64,000 nucleotides of DNA from Actinomycetota bacterium (lineage in GTDB: Bacteria > Actinomycetota > Acidimicrobiia > Acidimicrobiales > Acidimicrobilacustridaceae), in NCBI GenBank assembly GCA_016185305.1, contig JACPNV010000040.1:92668-156667 (forward strand), in the 5' to 3' direction. Below are positions 15,112 through 25,200 of this stretch, in pieces; the first letter of the stretch is position 1; the number at the start of each line of letters is the position of its first letter. Made by a program: the position numbers and the translations under genes. The notes beneath the pieces are model-generated. The model had not been told where the DNA came from and ran no database searches. It saw only the letters and a program-made list of their open reading frames with translations.

Positions 15112-16658
15112 GACACCGCGCCTCTCGCGCGACCGGGAACGCTGATCTGCTCGTCAGTGGTCAAGGGAGCAGGGCTTCCGCGGGCATCAGCTCCACGACG
15201 GTTCGCCATCCACCGAATGATGGCATCGATGCCGACGGCCGCGAGCACGGTGATCGCGACGTCCGCGCCGACGCGGTAGCGAGTGATGCCGAAGCTGACC
15301 GCGGCGGTGAGGGTGACGCTGATGGCGATGGCGACGAACGGGATGACGGTCGTGTTGCGCCGCCAAAGGCTGACCAGCCCGATGATCGCCAGCGGCAGCA
15401 TGGCGTAGTACTGCACCATGCCGGCTCTGGTGGGGAGCTCGCCGCGCCGCTCGAAGAACACGTTGAAGTCATAGCTCTGGCCGGGACGCCAGAAGTCCCA
15501 GATGCGGCCCACCCGCGCCAGCAGGACCTTGGGAATCTGCGATGCGTTCGCTCGCATGTAGTCGAGGCCGATCTGGCGCTTCTGGGCTTCGACCACCGTC
15601 TCGTCGCCTTTGGGCCACGGGATGGCGTCGGTGGGGTGGCGGCTGCTGTCGCTGCGATCGCAGTCCGGTGTCCAGTAGCCCAGCGCCGTGTTCTCGTCGG
15701 TGCCCTCCAACGGCTTGCCGTCGGGGCCGTTGGGTCGGGCCAGCCCGAAGGTCTGGTCGCAGTTGCTGATCTCGAGCACGAACCCCGCGCCGCTCGACAT
15801 GACCGCAGGACGCTCGAAGGTGACAAGGTTCCGCATCACCCACGGAGCGAGCACGACGATGCCGACGATCACGACGACGCCCAGTTCCCGGAGCCGCGCA
15901 CCCATCCCCGAATCGGCGCGCTTCCAGAAGTCAGCGACCGAGGGATCGGCGGCTTCCTCGGCAGTCAGCGCTTGGCGGACTCGTGCTGGTACCTCGCGTG
16001 CCTCTCCGCGGCCGCGCAGCAGAACGAGTGGCACCGCAAGCAAGAGGAACAGCACGAGTGCCTCGGCCCGGGCCAGCGACGCGAGCCCGATCGCCAGCCC
16101 CAAGAACGCGGCGTTCGCGTTGGTGCGCGCGGCCCGGAAGCGATACGACGCCAGCAGCACCAGAGCGACGGTGAACGAGTAGACCGCCTCGGACTGAAGC
16201 TGCACGTCGTTGACCCAGAGGTTCGGGTACAGGGCCGCGAGCAGGGCCGCGACGATTCCGACCCGGTTGCCGGCCACCCGCCGGCCGGCCAGGCCGACGA
16301 CCAAGACCGTGAGGGCACCGAACCCGGCCGTGGCGAGCCGCATCGCGTTGGGGCTCGATCCCCCGAAGAACGAGACGACGCCCAGGTAGCTCGAGTACAG
16401 CGGTGGATGGATCGCGGTGGGCACGCGCTCGCCGAAGTTGTTGCGGTAGACGAAGCCGAGCCACCCGGCCAGGTCCTGCCCCGACCGCCAGTAGTAGCTC
16501 TGGTCGCCCTCCGGGTTGAGATCGCGCGACCACAGGGCGACGGCGACCACGCGAAGCACGAAGGCACCGACCACGACCGCCGCAAGCTGAGCCCGGAAAT
16601 CTCGCCACCAGTGATCGGCCGGGGTGATCGTGGGATCCCGGCGAGGGTCACTTGCCAT
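15108..16658 (-). CDS. GT39-family (ArnT/PMT-like) membrane glycosyltransferase
   Basis: 516 residues and first gene of the minus-strand operon. Motifs include an early NPEGDQSYYWRSGQDL (the acidic residue after the first helix), IHPPLYSSYLG, PNLWVNDVQLQSEAVYSF and SLARAEALVLFLLL, with about ten hydrophobic helices. GT39-type enzymes use polyprenyl-phosphate sugars and act on the outer side of the membrane. A long loop between helices (about residues 205-245) and an extracytoplasmic segment with cysteines follow. The ATG at 16658 is 89 bases from the divergent SGNH gene, so this gap should hold the operon promoter, although I see no convincing -10/-35. Confidence 0.85.
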   Translation of the reverse strand: MASDPRRDPTITPADHWWRDFRAQLAAVVVGAFVLRVVAVALWSRDLNPEGDQSYYWRSGQDLAGWLGFVYRNNFGERVPTAIHPPLYSSYLGVVSFFGGSSPNAMRLATAGFGALTVLVVGLAGRRVAGNRVGIVAALLAALYPNLWVNDVQLQSEAVYSFTVALVLLASYRFRAARTNANAAFLGLAIGLASLARAEALVLFLLLAVPLVLLRGRGEAREVPARVRQALTAEEAADPSVADFWKRADSGMGARLRELGVVVIVGIVVLAPWVMRNLVTFERPAVMSSGAGFVLEISNCDQTFGLARPNGPDGKPLEGTDENTALGYWTPDCDRSDSSRHPTDAIPWPKGDETVVEAQKRQIGLDYMRANASQIPKVLLARVGRIWDFWRPGQSYDFNVFFERRGELPTRAGMVQYYAMLPLAIIGLVSLWRRNTTVIPFVAIAISVTLTAAVSFGITRYRVGADVAITVLAAVGIDAIIRWMANRRGADARGSPAPLTTDEQISVPGRARGAVS

Positions 16659-16747
16659 CGTGGCCCGAGACTAGTTGGCCGGGTGGCTGCGCCCATCATG
16701 GCCGGGCGCCACGGGACGATCGCTGAAGCACCGTAGGCTCGTCGGCC

Positions 16748-17971
16748 GTGTCACGTGGACGGCGAGCAGCGAGCACTCGATCTGGCGCGCCGCGCAGGCG
16801 CTTGCGAAGAGCGATCGACAAGTTGTTGGCTATGCGGCAAGCGCCGGCCGGCGGCGCGACCGCCAGGGAGCCCGCCGGCGATGGGGAGCGCTCGGAGCGT
16901 CAGCGGAGAGTGCGTGGGGGCGCAGCCCCCCAGGCAGCTAGGCGCTTGCGCCGCGGCCTGGTCGCCACCGGCGCGATCGCGATCGTCGTGCTCGTGCTGG
17001 CCGAGCTCGCGGCGCGGGCACTCTCGCCGTTCCTGCCCGAGCCGAAGCTGTGGGCCGACGACGCGACGACCGTGAAGGTGGCCCAGCTCGAGGCGCGCGC
17101 CGGCACGTGTACCGACCTGATCGTCGCCGGCAACTCGATGGGGCGCGATGCCTTCGTCCCGGCCGTCTTCTCCGCGGCCGACCCCGCCCGCCGAACCGCA
17201 TGGAACGCCTCGCTCGATGCTGCCTCGCCCCCTTTGCTGCGGCGGTGGCTGACCGAGGTCGTCGTTCCGCGCGCCCGCCCCGCGACCGTCGTGCTGACGC
17301 TGGCCAGCCTCGACGTGAACGCCAACTCGAAGGCCGCTCGCTCGGTGCGCGACTCCTACGACAGTGCTCCCCTCTCGCGGCCCGGCCTCTGGGGCAAGGT
17401 CGAGGCGACGGTCGTCGGCAGCTCGGCCCTGCTGCAGCGCCGAACCGAGCTTCGCCAACCCTCGCTGCTGTGGGACGCGCTCGGGCGTGCCCGGTCGGGC
17501 CAGCGCCCGGCCACGCTCGACGCGAGCGGCCTGCCCGGCGTGCTGGGCGCGGACGGTGAGGGCTTGTCCCGCCGCCCGCTCCGCTACACGGGCAGCCCGG
17601 CGAGCAAGGCCTTTCTCACCGGCCAGCTCCTCAACGACTACCAGCTCGACGCGGGCTTGCTCACCGCCGAGGCCGACTTGGTGCGGGCCTTGCAGGGCGC
17701 GGGGGTCTCCGTCGTTCTCCTCGTCCTGCCGGTCACCGACGACTACGCCGCGCTCCACCCCGGTGGCAAAGAGCAGTTCGACGCCTTCCTCGCACTAGCG
17801 AGAAGCACCGCCACCGCGACCGGCGTGCCCTTCATCGACCTCGCGCGAGGCACCGCGGCCGACCGGTTCGCGGACACCAACCACTTGAACGCAGCCGGCG
17901 CCGACGCGTTCTCCCGCGACCTTCCGGGGTTGCTGGCGGCCAGTGGCGTGGAGCCTCGCCGCTGCGGTTGA
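16748..17971 (+). CDS. Membrane-anchored SGNH/AlgX-like protein
   Basis: 407 residues from a GTG start (ATG 16832 is an alternative). A basic N-terminus precedes one membrane helix (LVATGAIAIVVLVLAELAA), so the rest is probably extracytoplasmic. Block I of the SGNH superfamily is present as LIVAGNSMGRDAF (Asp-Ser replaced by Asn-Ser), and block V as DTNHLNAAGADAF with the catalytic Asp/His spacing. This arrangement resembles DltD/AlgX-like O-acetyltransferase partners in polysaccharide loci. The 16780-16930 stretch is unusually arginine/glycine rich and may not be translated if the later start is used. Confidence 0.68.
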   Translation: MSRGRRAASTRSGAPRRRLRRAIDKLLAMRQAPAGGATAREPAGDGERSERQRRVRGGAAPQAARRLRRGLVATGAIAIVVLVLAELAARALSPFLPEPKLWADDATTVKVAQLEARAGTCTDLIVAGNSMGRDAFVPAVFSAADPARRTAWNASLDAASPPLLRRWLTEVVVPRARPATVVLTLASLDVNANSKAARSVRDSYDSAPLSRPGLWGKVEATVVGSSALLQRRTELRQPSLLWDALGRARSGQRPATLDASGLPGVLGADGEGLSRRPLRYTGSPASKAFLTGQLLNDYQLDAGLLTAEADLVRALQGAGVSVVLLVLPVTDDYAALHPGGKEQFDAFLALARSTATATGVPFIDLARGTAADRFADTNHLNAAGADAFSRDLPGLLAASGVEPRRCG

Positions 17972-18011
17972 TGCCTTGCCGTGACTGGGCCACCGCTACA
18001 GTGCGCCGCCG

Positions 18012-18464
18012 ATGCTGAGCCGCTCTGTCAAGCTCGCAGTGGCCCTCATGGCCGTGCTCGCCTTCCTGGCAGGATGCACGTCGTCGACCTCGTCATCACC
18101 GTCGCCGAGCGGCCCGTCAGGGTCGGCAGCACCGCCGTCGTTGTCGACCATCGGCACCATCGCGGACCTGCAGAGCAAGCTCGTGGCAGGCGGCATCCCG
18201 TGCACGCTCGAGTACGAGGGGCTCAAGCAGGATGACAAGACGCTGAGCATCTGTGTCATCGACGGTGAGCAAGCGACGTTGTCGATATGGGACAAGCCCG
18301 AGCTGCTCCAGAAGTTCCTCCAGGCCGACGTCGGCGCGAAAGGCGCGACCGCGGTCGGAGCGAACTGGACGGTCGATGTCGACACGCCGCAGACCGCGCA
18401 GAAGATCGCGACCGCTCTGAACGGCACGGTGAAGTCGGCGACACCGCCGTCCAGCGCCCCGTAG
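18012..18464 (+). CDS. Small secreted lipoprotein, function unknown
   Basis: 150 residues with a lipoprotein signal: basic MLSRSVK, hydrophobic core, and lipobox LAGC near residue 22. A serine/proline linker precedes a compact domain of about 100 residues (IADLQSKLVAGGIPCTLEY to ALNGTVKSA). I recognise no family. It lies between two SGNH genes and ends 41 bases before a convergent stop codon. Confidence 0.75.
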   Translation: MLSRSVKLAVALMAVLAFLAGCTSSTSSSPSPSGPSGSAAPPSLSTIGTIADLQSKLVAGGIPCTLEYEGLKQDDKTLSICVIDGEQATLSIWDKPELLQKFLQADVGAKGATAVGANWTVDVDTPQTAQKIATALNGTVKSATPPSSAP

Positions 18465-18470
18465 GCCTTG

Positions 18471-18485
18471 CCGCCGCGACGGCGG
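18471..18485. terminator. Candidate hairpin between convergent genes
   Basis: Perfect 6-bp stem CCGCCG/CGGCGG with a CGA loop, placed between the stop codons at 18464 (plus) and 18506 (minus). No T tract follows, which is common in high-GC genomes. Short GC-rich stems arise by chance, so this is a weak call. Confidence 0.35.
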
Positions 18486-18505
18486 GGGCGCAGCGCGCGG
18501 GGCGG

Positions 18506-19471
18506 TCACGTCGCTGGTGGGCAACTCGCCTTCGGGTACACGCGGGCATCTGTGCGCCAATCGAGTGACTGCCAGCCGTAGGCCAGCGGGATCTGCCACT
18601 CGTCGGTGAGGAGCTGCAGGAGCGGCTGGGCCACGAGGGCGGCGCCGTCGGGGCACAGGTGCAGCCCGTCGACCTGCCGGGTGCGGATGGGCTGGGCGTC
18701 TTCGCCCGGGATGATGGCGTTGAACCCGGGGAACGGGCCCTGCAATGCGGCCGCCGCGTCCAGATAGGTGACGTTCGGGAAGCGCTTCGGAAGATCTTGG
18801 AAGACCTGGTTGAGCGTGTAGAAGAGGAGGTTCGCTTCCGGGCTGGCCACGACCGGGCTGCCGATCCAGACCACCTTGGCGCCCCGGGCGGAGATGAAGT
18901 TGATCCACGGGTCGAGGACCTCGGTCTCATAGCTCTCGCGCCACCTGGGATCGCCGATGCCCAGCTTCTGGCCGGCAGTCGTCTCGACCTGGCGTGATTC
19001 CCACGTGCCGACAAACATCACGATGACCTCGGGGTTGAACTCCTCGAGGTTCTGCTCCCAGGTGAACCGGATCGACGGGTCGCGCAGGATGCTCGGCGTC
19101 AGCACGAACTGCACCTGTGCCGTACCTTCCTGCTCGAGCGCGGCCTTGACCGGCGGGGCCAGGCCGGCCATGACCGAATCTCCGGCCATCACGACCCGCA
19201 ACGGGTCGTCTCTGGTCGGGCGGCGCCCACCGGGCGGGAGGGGCGGCTCGGTCGTGGTCGTCGTCGGAGGTTCGGTCGTCGTCGGGGGTTCGGTGGTGGT
19301 CGGTGCTTGCGTCGTGGGGGTGGTCGGCGGCGGGAACGTGGTGGTCACGACCTCCTTGGCGGTCGCGGCGAGCTCGTCGCGTTGCCAGGGCACCCCTGAC
19401 ACCTTCCCGTAGCCAAAGCCGAGCACGAAGGTCAGCAGGAAGCTCGCAACGAGCACTCGGGCGACGAACAC
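18506..19471 (-). CDS. Membrane-anchored SGNH hydrolase-like protein (DUF459 type)
   Basis: 321 residues. One N-terminal helix (RVLVASFLLTFVLGFGYG) is followed by a threonine/proline linker (residues about 45-78, TTTEPPTTTEPP) of the kind that spans a cell wall. The catalytic-like domain has VVMAGDSVMAGL (block I), FVGTWESRQ, and VDGLHLCPDGAAL (block V, Asp/His). These match the DUF459 subgroup. A role in deacylating or acylating envelope glycans is inferred from the neighbourhood. GTG start at 19471. Confidence 0.8.
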   Translation of the reverse strand: MFVARVLVASFLLTFVLGFGYGKVSGVPWQRDELAATAKEVVTTTFPPPTTPTTQAPTTTEPPTTTEPPTTTTTEPPLPPGGRRPTRDDPLRVVMAGDSVMAGLAPPVKAALEQEGTAQVQFVLTPSILRDPSIRFTWEQNLEEFNPEVIVMFVGTWESRQVETTAGQKLGIGDPRWRESYETEVLDPWINFISARGAKVVWIGSPVVASPEANLLFYTLNQVFQDLPKRFPNVTYLDAAAALQGPFPGFNAIIPGEDAQPIRTRQVDGLHLCPDGAALVAQPLLQLLTDEWQIPLAYGWQSLDWRTDARVYPKASCPPAT

Positions 19472-19546
19472 GGGGCAGACAATCGCTGACCCGCCTCGCC
19501 CCCCGCAAGCCAGGGGCTGTCATCGTCGTCCTGAGCGGCCAGACCC

Positions 19547-20866
19547 GTGTCGCCAGAGCGAGGCAACTTCCCCGAGAAGATCCACGCTCGACGGCGAGGC
19601 CGTGTACAACGGGTTGCCGTGAAACTGGGGCAGCGACAGTCGGTGCGAAGGCGCGTCCCTCCGGCGATCGCGCTGGCCGCTGTCGTGGGAGCGGTCGCGT
19701 TGGTGGCGGCCGCGTGCGGCGGGGCGACGGCCGACGGCGCCGGCGCTCCCACCGCGACGAACGTGCGCCCGCCAGAAGTGGTCCCGCCACCGACCGCGCC
19801 CGGCAAACCCGGCGACGTCATCTCGGCCATCGAGGCCCCGCCACCGACCAACGGACGGGCCTGGATCGTCGACCACCACTCGACCGCCCTCGATGGCACC
19901 GACATCGCCGAACGGTCGATGCTCGCCATCCCGATGACCGAGCCCCCGCCGGGCGGCTTCCCGCTCATCGTCTGGGGTCACGCGAGCAAGGGTGTCGCCG
20001 ACGTCTGCGCCCCCTCGCGCGACGGCCCATCGGCATTGCCGCTCATCGACAACCTCATCGCGGCCGGCTATGCCGTGGTCGCTCCCGACTACGAAGGGCT
20101 CTGAGCGCAAGGGACGCACCCCTACATGGTCGGCCCGAGCGAAGGTCGTTCGATGCTCGATGCCGCTCGTGCCGCGACGCGGGTGAGGGGATCGGGGCTG
20201 AGCGCAACATCGCCCGTCATCCTCTGGGGCTTCTCGCAAGGGGGCCACGCCGCCGCGTTCGCCGCCGAGATCGCCCCCACCTACGCCCCCGACGTGAACC
20301 TCAAGGGCGTGGCCATGGCGGCGCCGGTGGCAGATGTCTCGAACTTCGTGAAGCGGGCCGAAGCCTGGCCCGAGCAGTTCGGCCTCCTGGTCACGATCGC
20401 GTACGCGTTCGCCAAGACCTACCCCGAGCTGCGACTCGAGGACGTGCTCACACCGGAAGCGCTGGCCGACGTCGGCGCCATCGAGAACCAGTGCGTCCAG
20501 GAGATCACCGCGCTCTACAACCGGCCCATCGGCGACATGTTGATCAAGACACCTCGTGACGTGCCTGCGTTCGCCAAGCGGTTCAACGAGAGCCTGGCGG
20601 GTCAAGTGAACGTTGACCTCCCCATCCTCGTGCTGCAAGGCAACATCGACCAGATCGTCGATCCGACCGCTACCGACGCGCTCGTTCGGCGGTACTGCGA
20701 CCTGGGCGTCCCGGTCTCCTACCTCGTGCGAACGGGCGAGAACCACAACATCCTCACCGATGACGTGTTGTTGCCATGGATGCGTGGTCGCATCGCAGGC
20801 GATCAGGCCCCGAACAACTGCAGCGAGAACCCATCGTCGCAGAAGGGCGCTTCGGCGGGACCCTGA
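19547..20866 (+). pseudogene. Secretory-lipase-family alpha/beta hydrolase lipoprotein interrupted by in-frame TGA
   Basis: A complete lipase-like protein of about 439 codons apart from one TGA at 20102-20104. The first part has a lipoprotein signal (VALVAAACGG; GTG 19619 is a better start than ATG 19547) and ends ...VVAPDYEGL. The same frame then continues AQGTHPYMVGPSEGRSMLDAAR. Family members have glycine where the TGA stands, so GGA to TGA would explain it. The second part has the nucleophile motif WGFSQGG, the acid region LQGNIDQIVDP and the histidine in GENHN. Translation could restart at ATG 20126, but that product would lack the signal. Real nonsense mutation or consensus error are both possible. 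Confidence 0.85.
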
Positions 20867-20987
20867 CGGTGGACGATCATCAGCCGTGCGCCCTCGGGCC
20901 CCTGCGCGGCGGGATCGCCACGCTCGCGGACTTCTGGACTACGATCGGACCGCCGCTGACGGGGAGAGCAGAGAGACCGGGCATCAA

Positions 20988-22207
20988 GTGAGCGAAGGAC
21001 GGATTCGCACATCACCGACACGCTGAACGATCGGGAGAACGGCGGTCTGGCGGAGCTGGCGGCCCGGGCTGGCATCCGGCGGATCCACGTCATCGCGTGG
21101 CGCGAGCTGGCCGACGCCGAGGCCGGCGGCTCGGAGATCTATGTCGCACGCGTCGCCGAGCTCTGGGCCGCAGCCGGGCTGGACGTCACCGTTCGCACGT
21201 CGTTCGCGCAGGGACATCCGACCGAAGCCCGGCGCGATGGCTATCGCGTCGTCCGCAAGGGGGGCCGCTACGCGGTGTTCCCGACGACGGTCCTCGCTGG
21301 CCTGCGCAACGCCTACGGCCCCCGTGACGCGCTGCTCGAGGTCTGGAACGGCGTGCCGTACGCCAGCCCCATGTGGGCAGGCTGCGCCAACTCCGTACTC
21401 GTCCATCACGTGCACCGCGACATGTGGAAGCTCGTGCTCGAGGAACGTCTCGCCAAGCTCGGGCGCTTCATCGAAGCCCACGTCGCCCCGCCCCTCTACC
21501 GCAAGGCACCGTTCATCACGCCGTCAGCGTCGTCGCGGCAGGAGGTCATCGAGTACTACGGCGTGAAAGCGGAGAACGTCGCGATCGCCCCGCCCGGCGT
21601 CGACAGCACCTTCCAACCCGGGGGTGAGAAGGCCGAGCTCCCCCTCATCGTCGGCGCCGGTCGGCTGATGCCACCGAAGCGGTTCGACGAGCTCATCCGC
21701 GTCTGCCACCAGGTCCGCCGGACACACCCTGGTCTCGAACTGGTGATCATCGGTGATGGGTACCAATACCCCCATCTGCGCGATCTCGTCTCCTCGCTCG
21801 ACGCCCACTCCTGGGTCCGGCTCGCGGGATATGTCTCCGAGGCCGAGAAGCTGTCGCTGTTCCAGCGGTCATGGGCCGTGGCCAGCGCGTCGATCGCCGA
21901 AGGTTGGGGCATGACGCTGACCGAGGCAGCCGCGTGTGGTACACCCGCGGTCGCAACCCGCATCACGGGCCACCTCGATTCGGTGGCTCACGACGAGAGT
22001 GGCTTGCTCGCTTCGAGTTCTCGCGAAATGGTCGAACAGCTCACCGCAATCATCGCCGACACCGAACTGCGCGGTCGCCTCGCAGAGGGCGCCCGGAAGC
22101 ACGCGGCCGAGCTCACATGGGAGACCTGCGCCTATCGCACACTGGCGTCTCTGGCCGACGATGCGCACCGCCGTCGTCAACGGGCCAGGGGCCGCCGGCC
22201 CCAGTGA
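20988..22207 (+). CDS. Family 4 glycosyltransferase with no usable start in frame (suspected frameshift)
   Basis: GT4-type transferase. The coding frame is open from 20960 and shows family sequence from about 21062 (IHVIAWRELADAEAGGSE, the N-terminal donor/acceptor region), then VGAGRLMPPKRFDELI, IIGDGYQ and the C-terminal EGWGMTLTEAAACGTPAVA with the catalytic glutamates. No ATG, GTG or TTG exists in this frame before GTG 21275, which would cut off the first conserved domain. GTG 20988, after a GGGGAGAGC stretch, is in another frame; one added base between 20988 and about 21020 would join them. The stop overlaps the aftD-like GTG as GTGA. It probably adds a hexose to an envelope glycolipid. 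Confidence 0.8.
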
Positions 22208-25200
22208 CGACGACAACCCGGCCTCCGCCCGGCGCGGCAGGACCGGGCGATAGCGCGGACCGAGAACCGCCCCCGCCGAAGCCTCGTCGGCGCGCCCGCA
22301 TGTCGTCTGCCTGGGGCGAGCGGCTGACGATCATCGTGCCAGCCGTGCTCGCCTATGTTCCGCTGCTCCTGACCCAGCCCGGCAAGATCGGCGCCGACAC
22401 CAAGACCTACCTCTATCTCGACCCCGCGAAGCTGCTGTCGGACGCGCCGTACGTCTGGGACAACCAGATCGGGCTCGGCACCGTCACCCACCAGAACATC
22501 GGTTACCTGTTCCCGATGGGGCCGTTCTACCTCTTGTTCGACCTGTTGCGCGTGCCCGACTGGATCGCGCAGCGGCTGTGGATGGGATCGCTGATCTTCG
22601 CCGCGGGCATGGGCGTGCGGTACCTGCTGCGAACCATCGACTTCGGTGGCATGGGACCGTCCCGCGATCACCATCTCGGCCGGTGGCACAGCGATCGCCG
22701 CGCCGCGACCACCGAACCCCGTGAGCACGCCGCCGCCCGCCAGGCCGGGCTCCTCGTCGCGACGCTCGGCTACATGTTGAGCCCCTACCTGCTCGACTAC
22801 TCCGCCCGCATCTCGGTGATCCTCCTGCCATGGGTCGCCCTTCCCTGGCTCATCGCCCTCGTTGCTCGCTCGCTGCGATCGGGTGGCTGGTTCTACCCCG
22901 CGCTGTTCGCGCTCGTCGTGCTGGCGGTCGGCGGCATCAACGCCACCGCGCTGATCATGGTCGGCTTCGCGCCGCTGCTCTTCCTCGTCCACGCCGTCTG
23001 GGTCGACAAGGAAGCGTCTTGGCGGCAGGCCTTCGCGGTCATGGCGCGGATCACCGTGCTCGTCGGCGTCACCTCGCTCTGGTGGATCGCCGGGCTGTGG
23101 GCGGAAGGCAAGTACGGCCTGCCCGTCATCCGCTACACCGAGACCTACCGAGCGGTCGCGGGCGCGTCGAACGCGAACGAGGTGCTGCGCGGCCTCGGCT
23201 ACTGGTTCTTCTACGGGAACGACAAGCTCGGCCCGTGGGTCGAGTCGAGTGTCGACTACACGAACCGGTTGCCGATCCTCGCGCTCTCCTACGTGCTGCC
23301 GATCACGGCGCTGCTCACCGCCGCGCTCGTCCGGTGGCGCTACCGGGCGTACTTCATGATCATCCTGGTGTTCGGCACGCTCATCGCAGTGGGTGGGCAT
23401 CCATGGGAGACGCCTCCCTTCCTGGGCGGCTTCTTCAAGGAGTTCACCAAGACCAACGCGGGGCTCGCGTTGCGGAGCACGCCGCGCGCCGTACCCGTCG
23501 TCGTCCTGGCCACCTCCGTCTTCCTCGGCGCGGGCGTCACGGCGCTCTGCCGCCGCATCCCCGCGCGCACGGCTCCGATCGCACTCATCGCGTCAGCGTT
23601 GATCGTCGCCAACATCCCGACGCTGTGGAACGGGACGATGATCGCGAAGAACCTCGAGCGCCCCGAACAGATCCCGTCGTACTGGAGCAACGGCCTCGCG
23701 TTCATGGATGCGGGTGACCAGAGCACGCGCGTGTGGGAGGTCCCGGGCGCGGACTTCGCCAGCTACCGCTGGGGCAACACGGTCGACCCGATCACGCCCG
23801 GGCTCATCGCGCGGCCCTATGTCGCCCGCGAGCTCTTCCAGTGGGGTTCGCCCCAATCGGCCGCGATGCTGAACGCGTACGACCGCCGCTTGCAGGAAGG
23901 CATCGCGGAGCCCGAAGCGCTCGCGCCGATCGCCCGCACGTTCGCCGTCGGCGATGTCGTGCTGCGGGCCGATCTGCAGTACGAGCGGTACCGCACGGCC
24001 CGCCCGCGCGACACCTGGCCCCTGTTGCTCCAGAGCCCGGGCCTGCAGGCTCCGGTGGCCTTCACGCCTCCGACCAACAGCCAGGCGACCGAACCCCAAC
24101 CGCTGCGCGACGAGCTCGAGCTCCAGCGCTTGCAGGAGGGCAAGGACGCGCCGTTGCTCTCCGACTTCGCGGTCACGGAGGTGCCGCCGATGGTTCGCGC
24201 CCAGTCAGCGGAGCGACCGATGCTGCTGGCCGGCGACGCCGACGGGTTGGTCGACGCCGCCACCGTCGGCCTCCTCCGCACGAACCAACCGGTCTTCCTG
24301 TCGGCGTCCTACGACAACAGCAAGAACGCCAAGGTGTCGACCGGAGACGATGCCAACTTCGACCGCATCTACGACAGCGGTGCCGACCTCGTCGTCACCG
24401 ACACCAATCGCAAGCGAGCGGCCCGGTGGGGGGCGCTGCGGGAGAACAACGGCTACACCGAGCGCGCGGGCGAGACGCCGCCGCGGTACGACCCCGGCGA
24501 CCAACGGCTGGAGGTGTTCCCGGCCGCGGGCGAGAGCTCGTTCACCGTGTCCGAGCAACGGGGCGGTGTCGTCACCGCGACCGCGTACGGCAACCCGATC
24601 ACCTACACGCCTGACGATCGCCCGGCGAATGCCTTCGACGGCGATCCGGCAACGGCCTGGCGCGTCGGCGCCATCGACAATCCGGTCGGCGAACGGCTGT
24701 CGGCCGACCTCTCCCAGCCGGTGACCGCCGACCGCGTGACACTCACCCAGCCGCTCACGCTCGTCCGCAACCGGTGGATCACCAAGGTCCGACTGTCCTT
24801 CGACGACGGTGCGAGCGTGGTCGACGCCGACCTCGGTTTCGAGTCGCGCCGCTTGCCCGGCCAGACCATCTCGTTTCCGTCGCGCTCGTTCAAGAAGCTC
24901 GAGATCGAGATCACCGAGGACGATCTGGGTCCGAAGGCGCGCTATGACGGCGTCAGCGGCGTCGGCTTCTCCGAGGTGAAGATCCCGGGCGTGACGATCA
25001 GCGAGCTGATCCGGCCGCCAACCCAGCTCCTCGACCGCGCCGGGTCGTCGAGCATCGATCGCAACCTCGCGCTGCTGTTCACCCGGGTTCGCTCCAACCC
25101 CGCCGAGCCGGTCCGCACGGACGAGGAGGCTCGCATCCAGCGGGTGGTCAACCTTCCGACGGCTCGCTCGTTCTCGGTCAGCGGCGCGGCCCGGCTGTCC

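Noticed and set aside
20102-20104. TGA read as glycine or selenocysteine
   Set aside because: TGA ends many genes in this window, including the neighbours. I see no SECIS-like element, and the family has glycine rather than cysteine at this position.
21871-22203. Long N-terminal extension of the AftD-like frame
   Set aside because: It overlaps the GT4 coding sequence and is arginine-rich low-complexity sequence; GTG 22204, overlapping the GT4 stop, gives a normal start.
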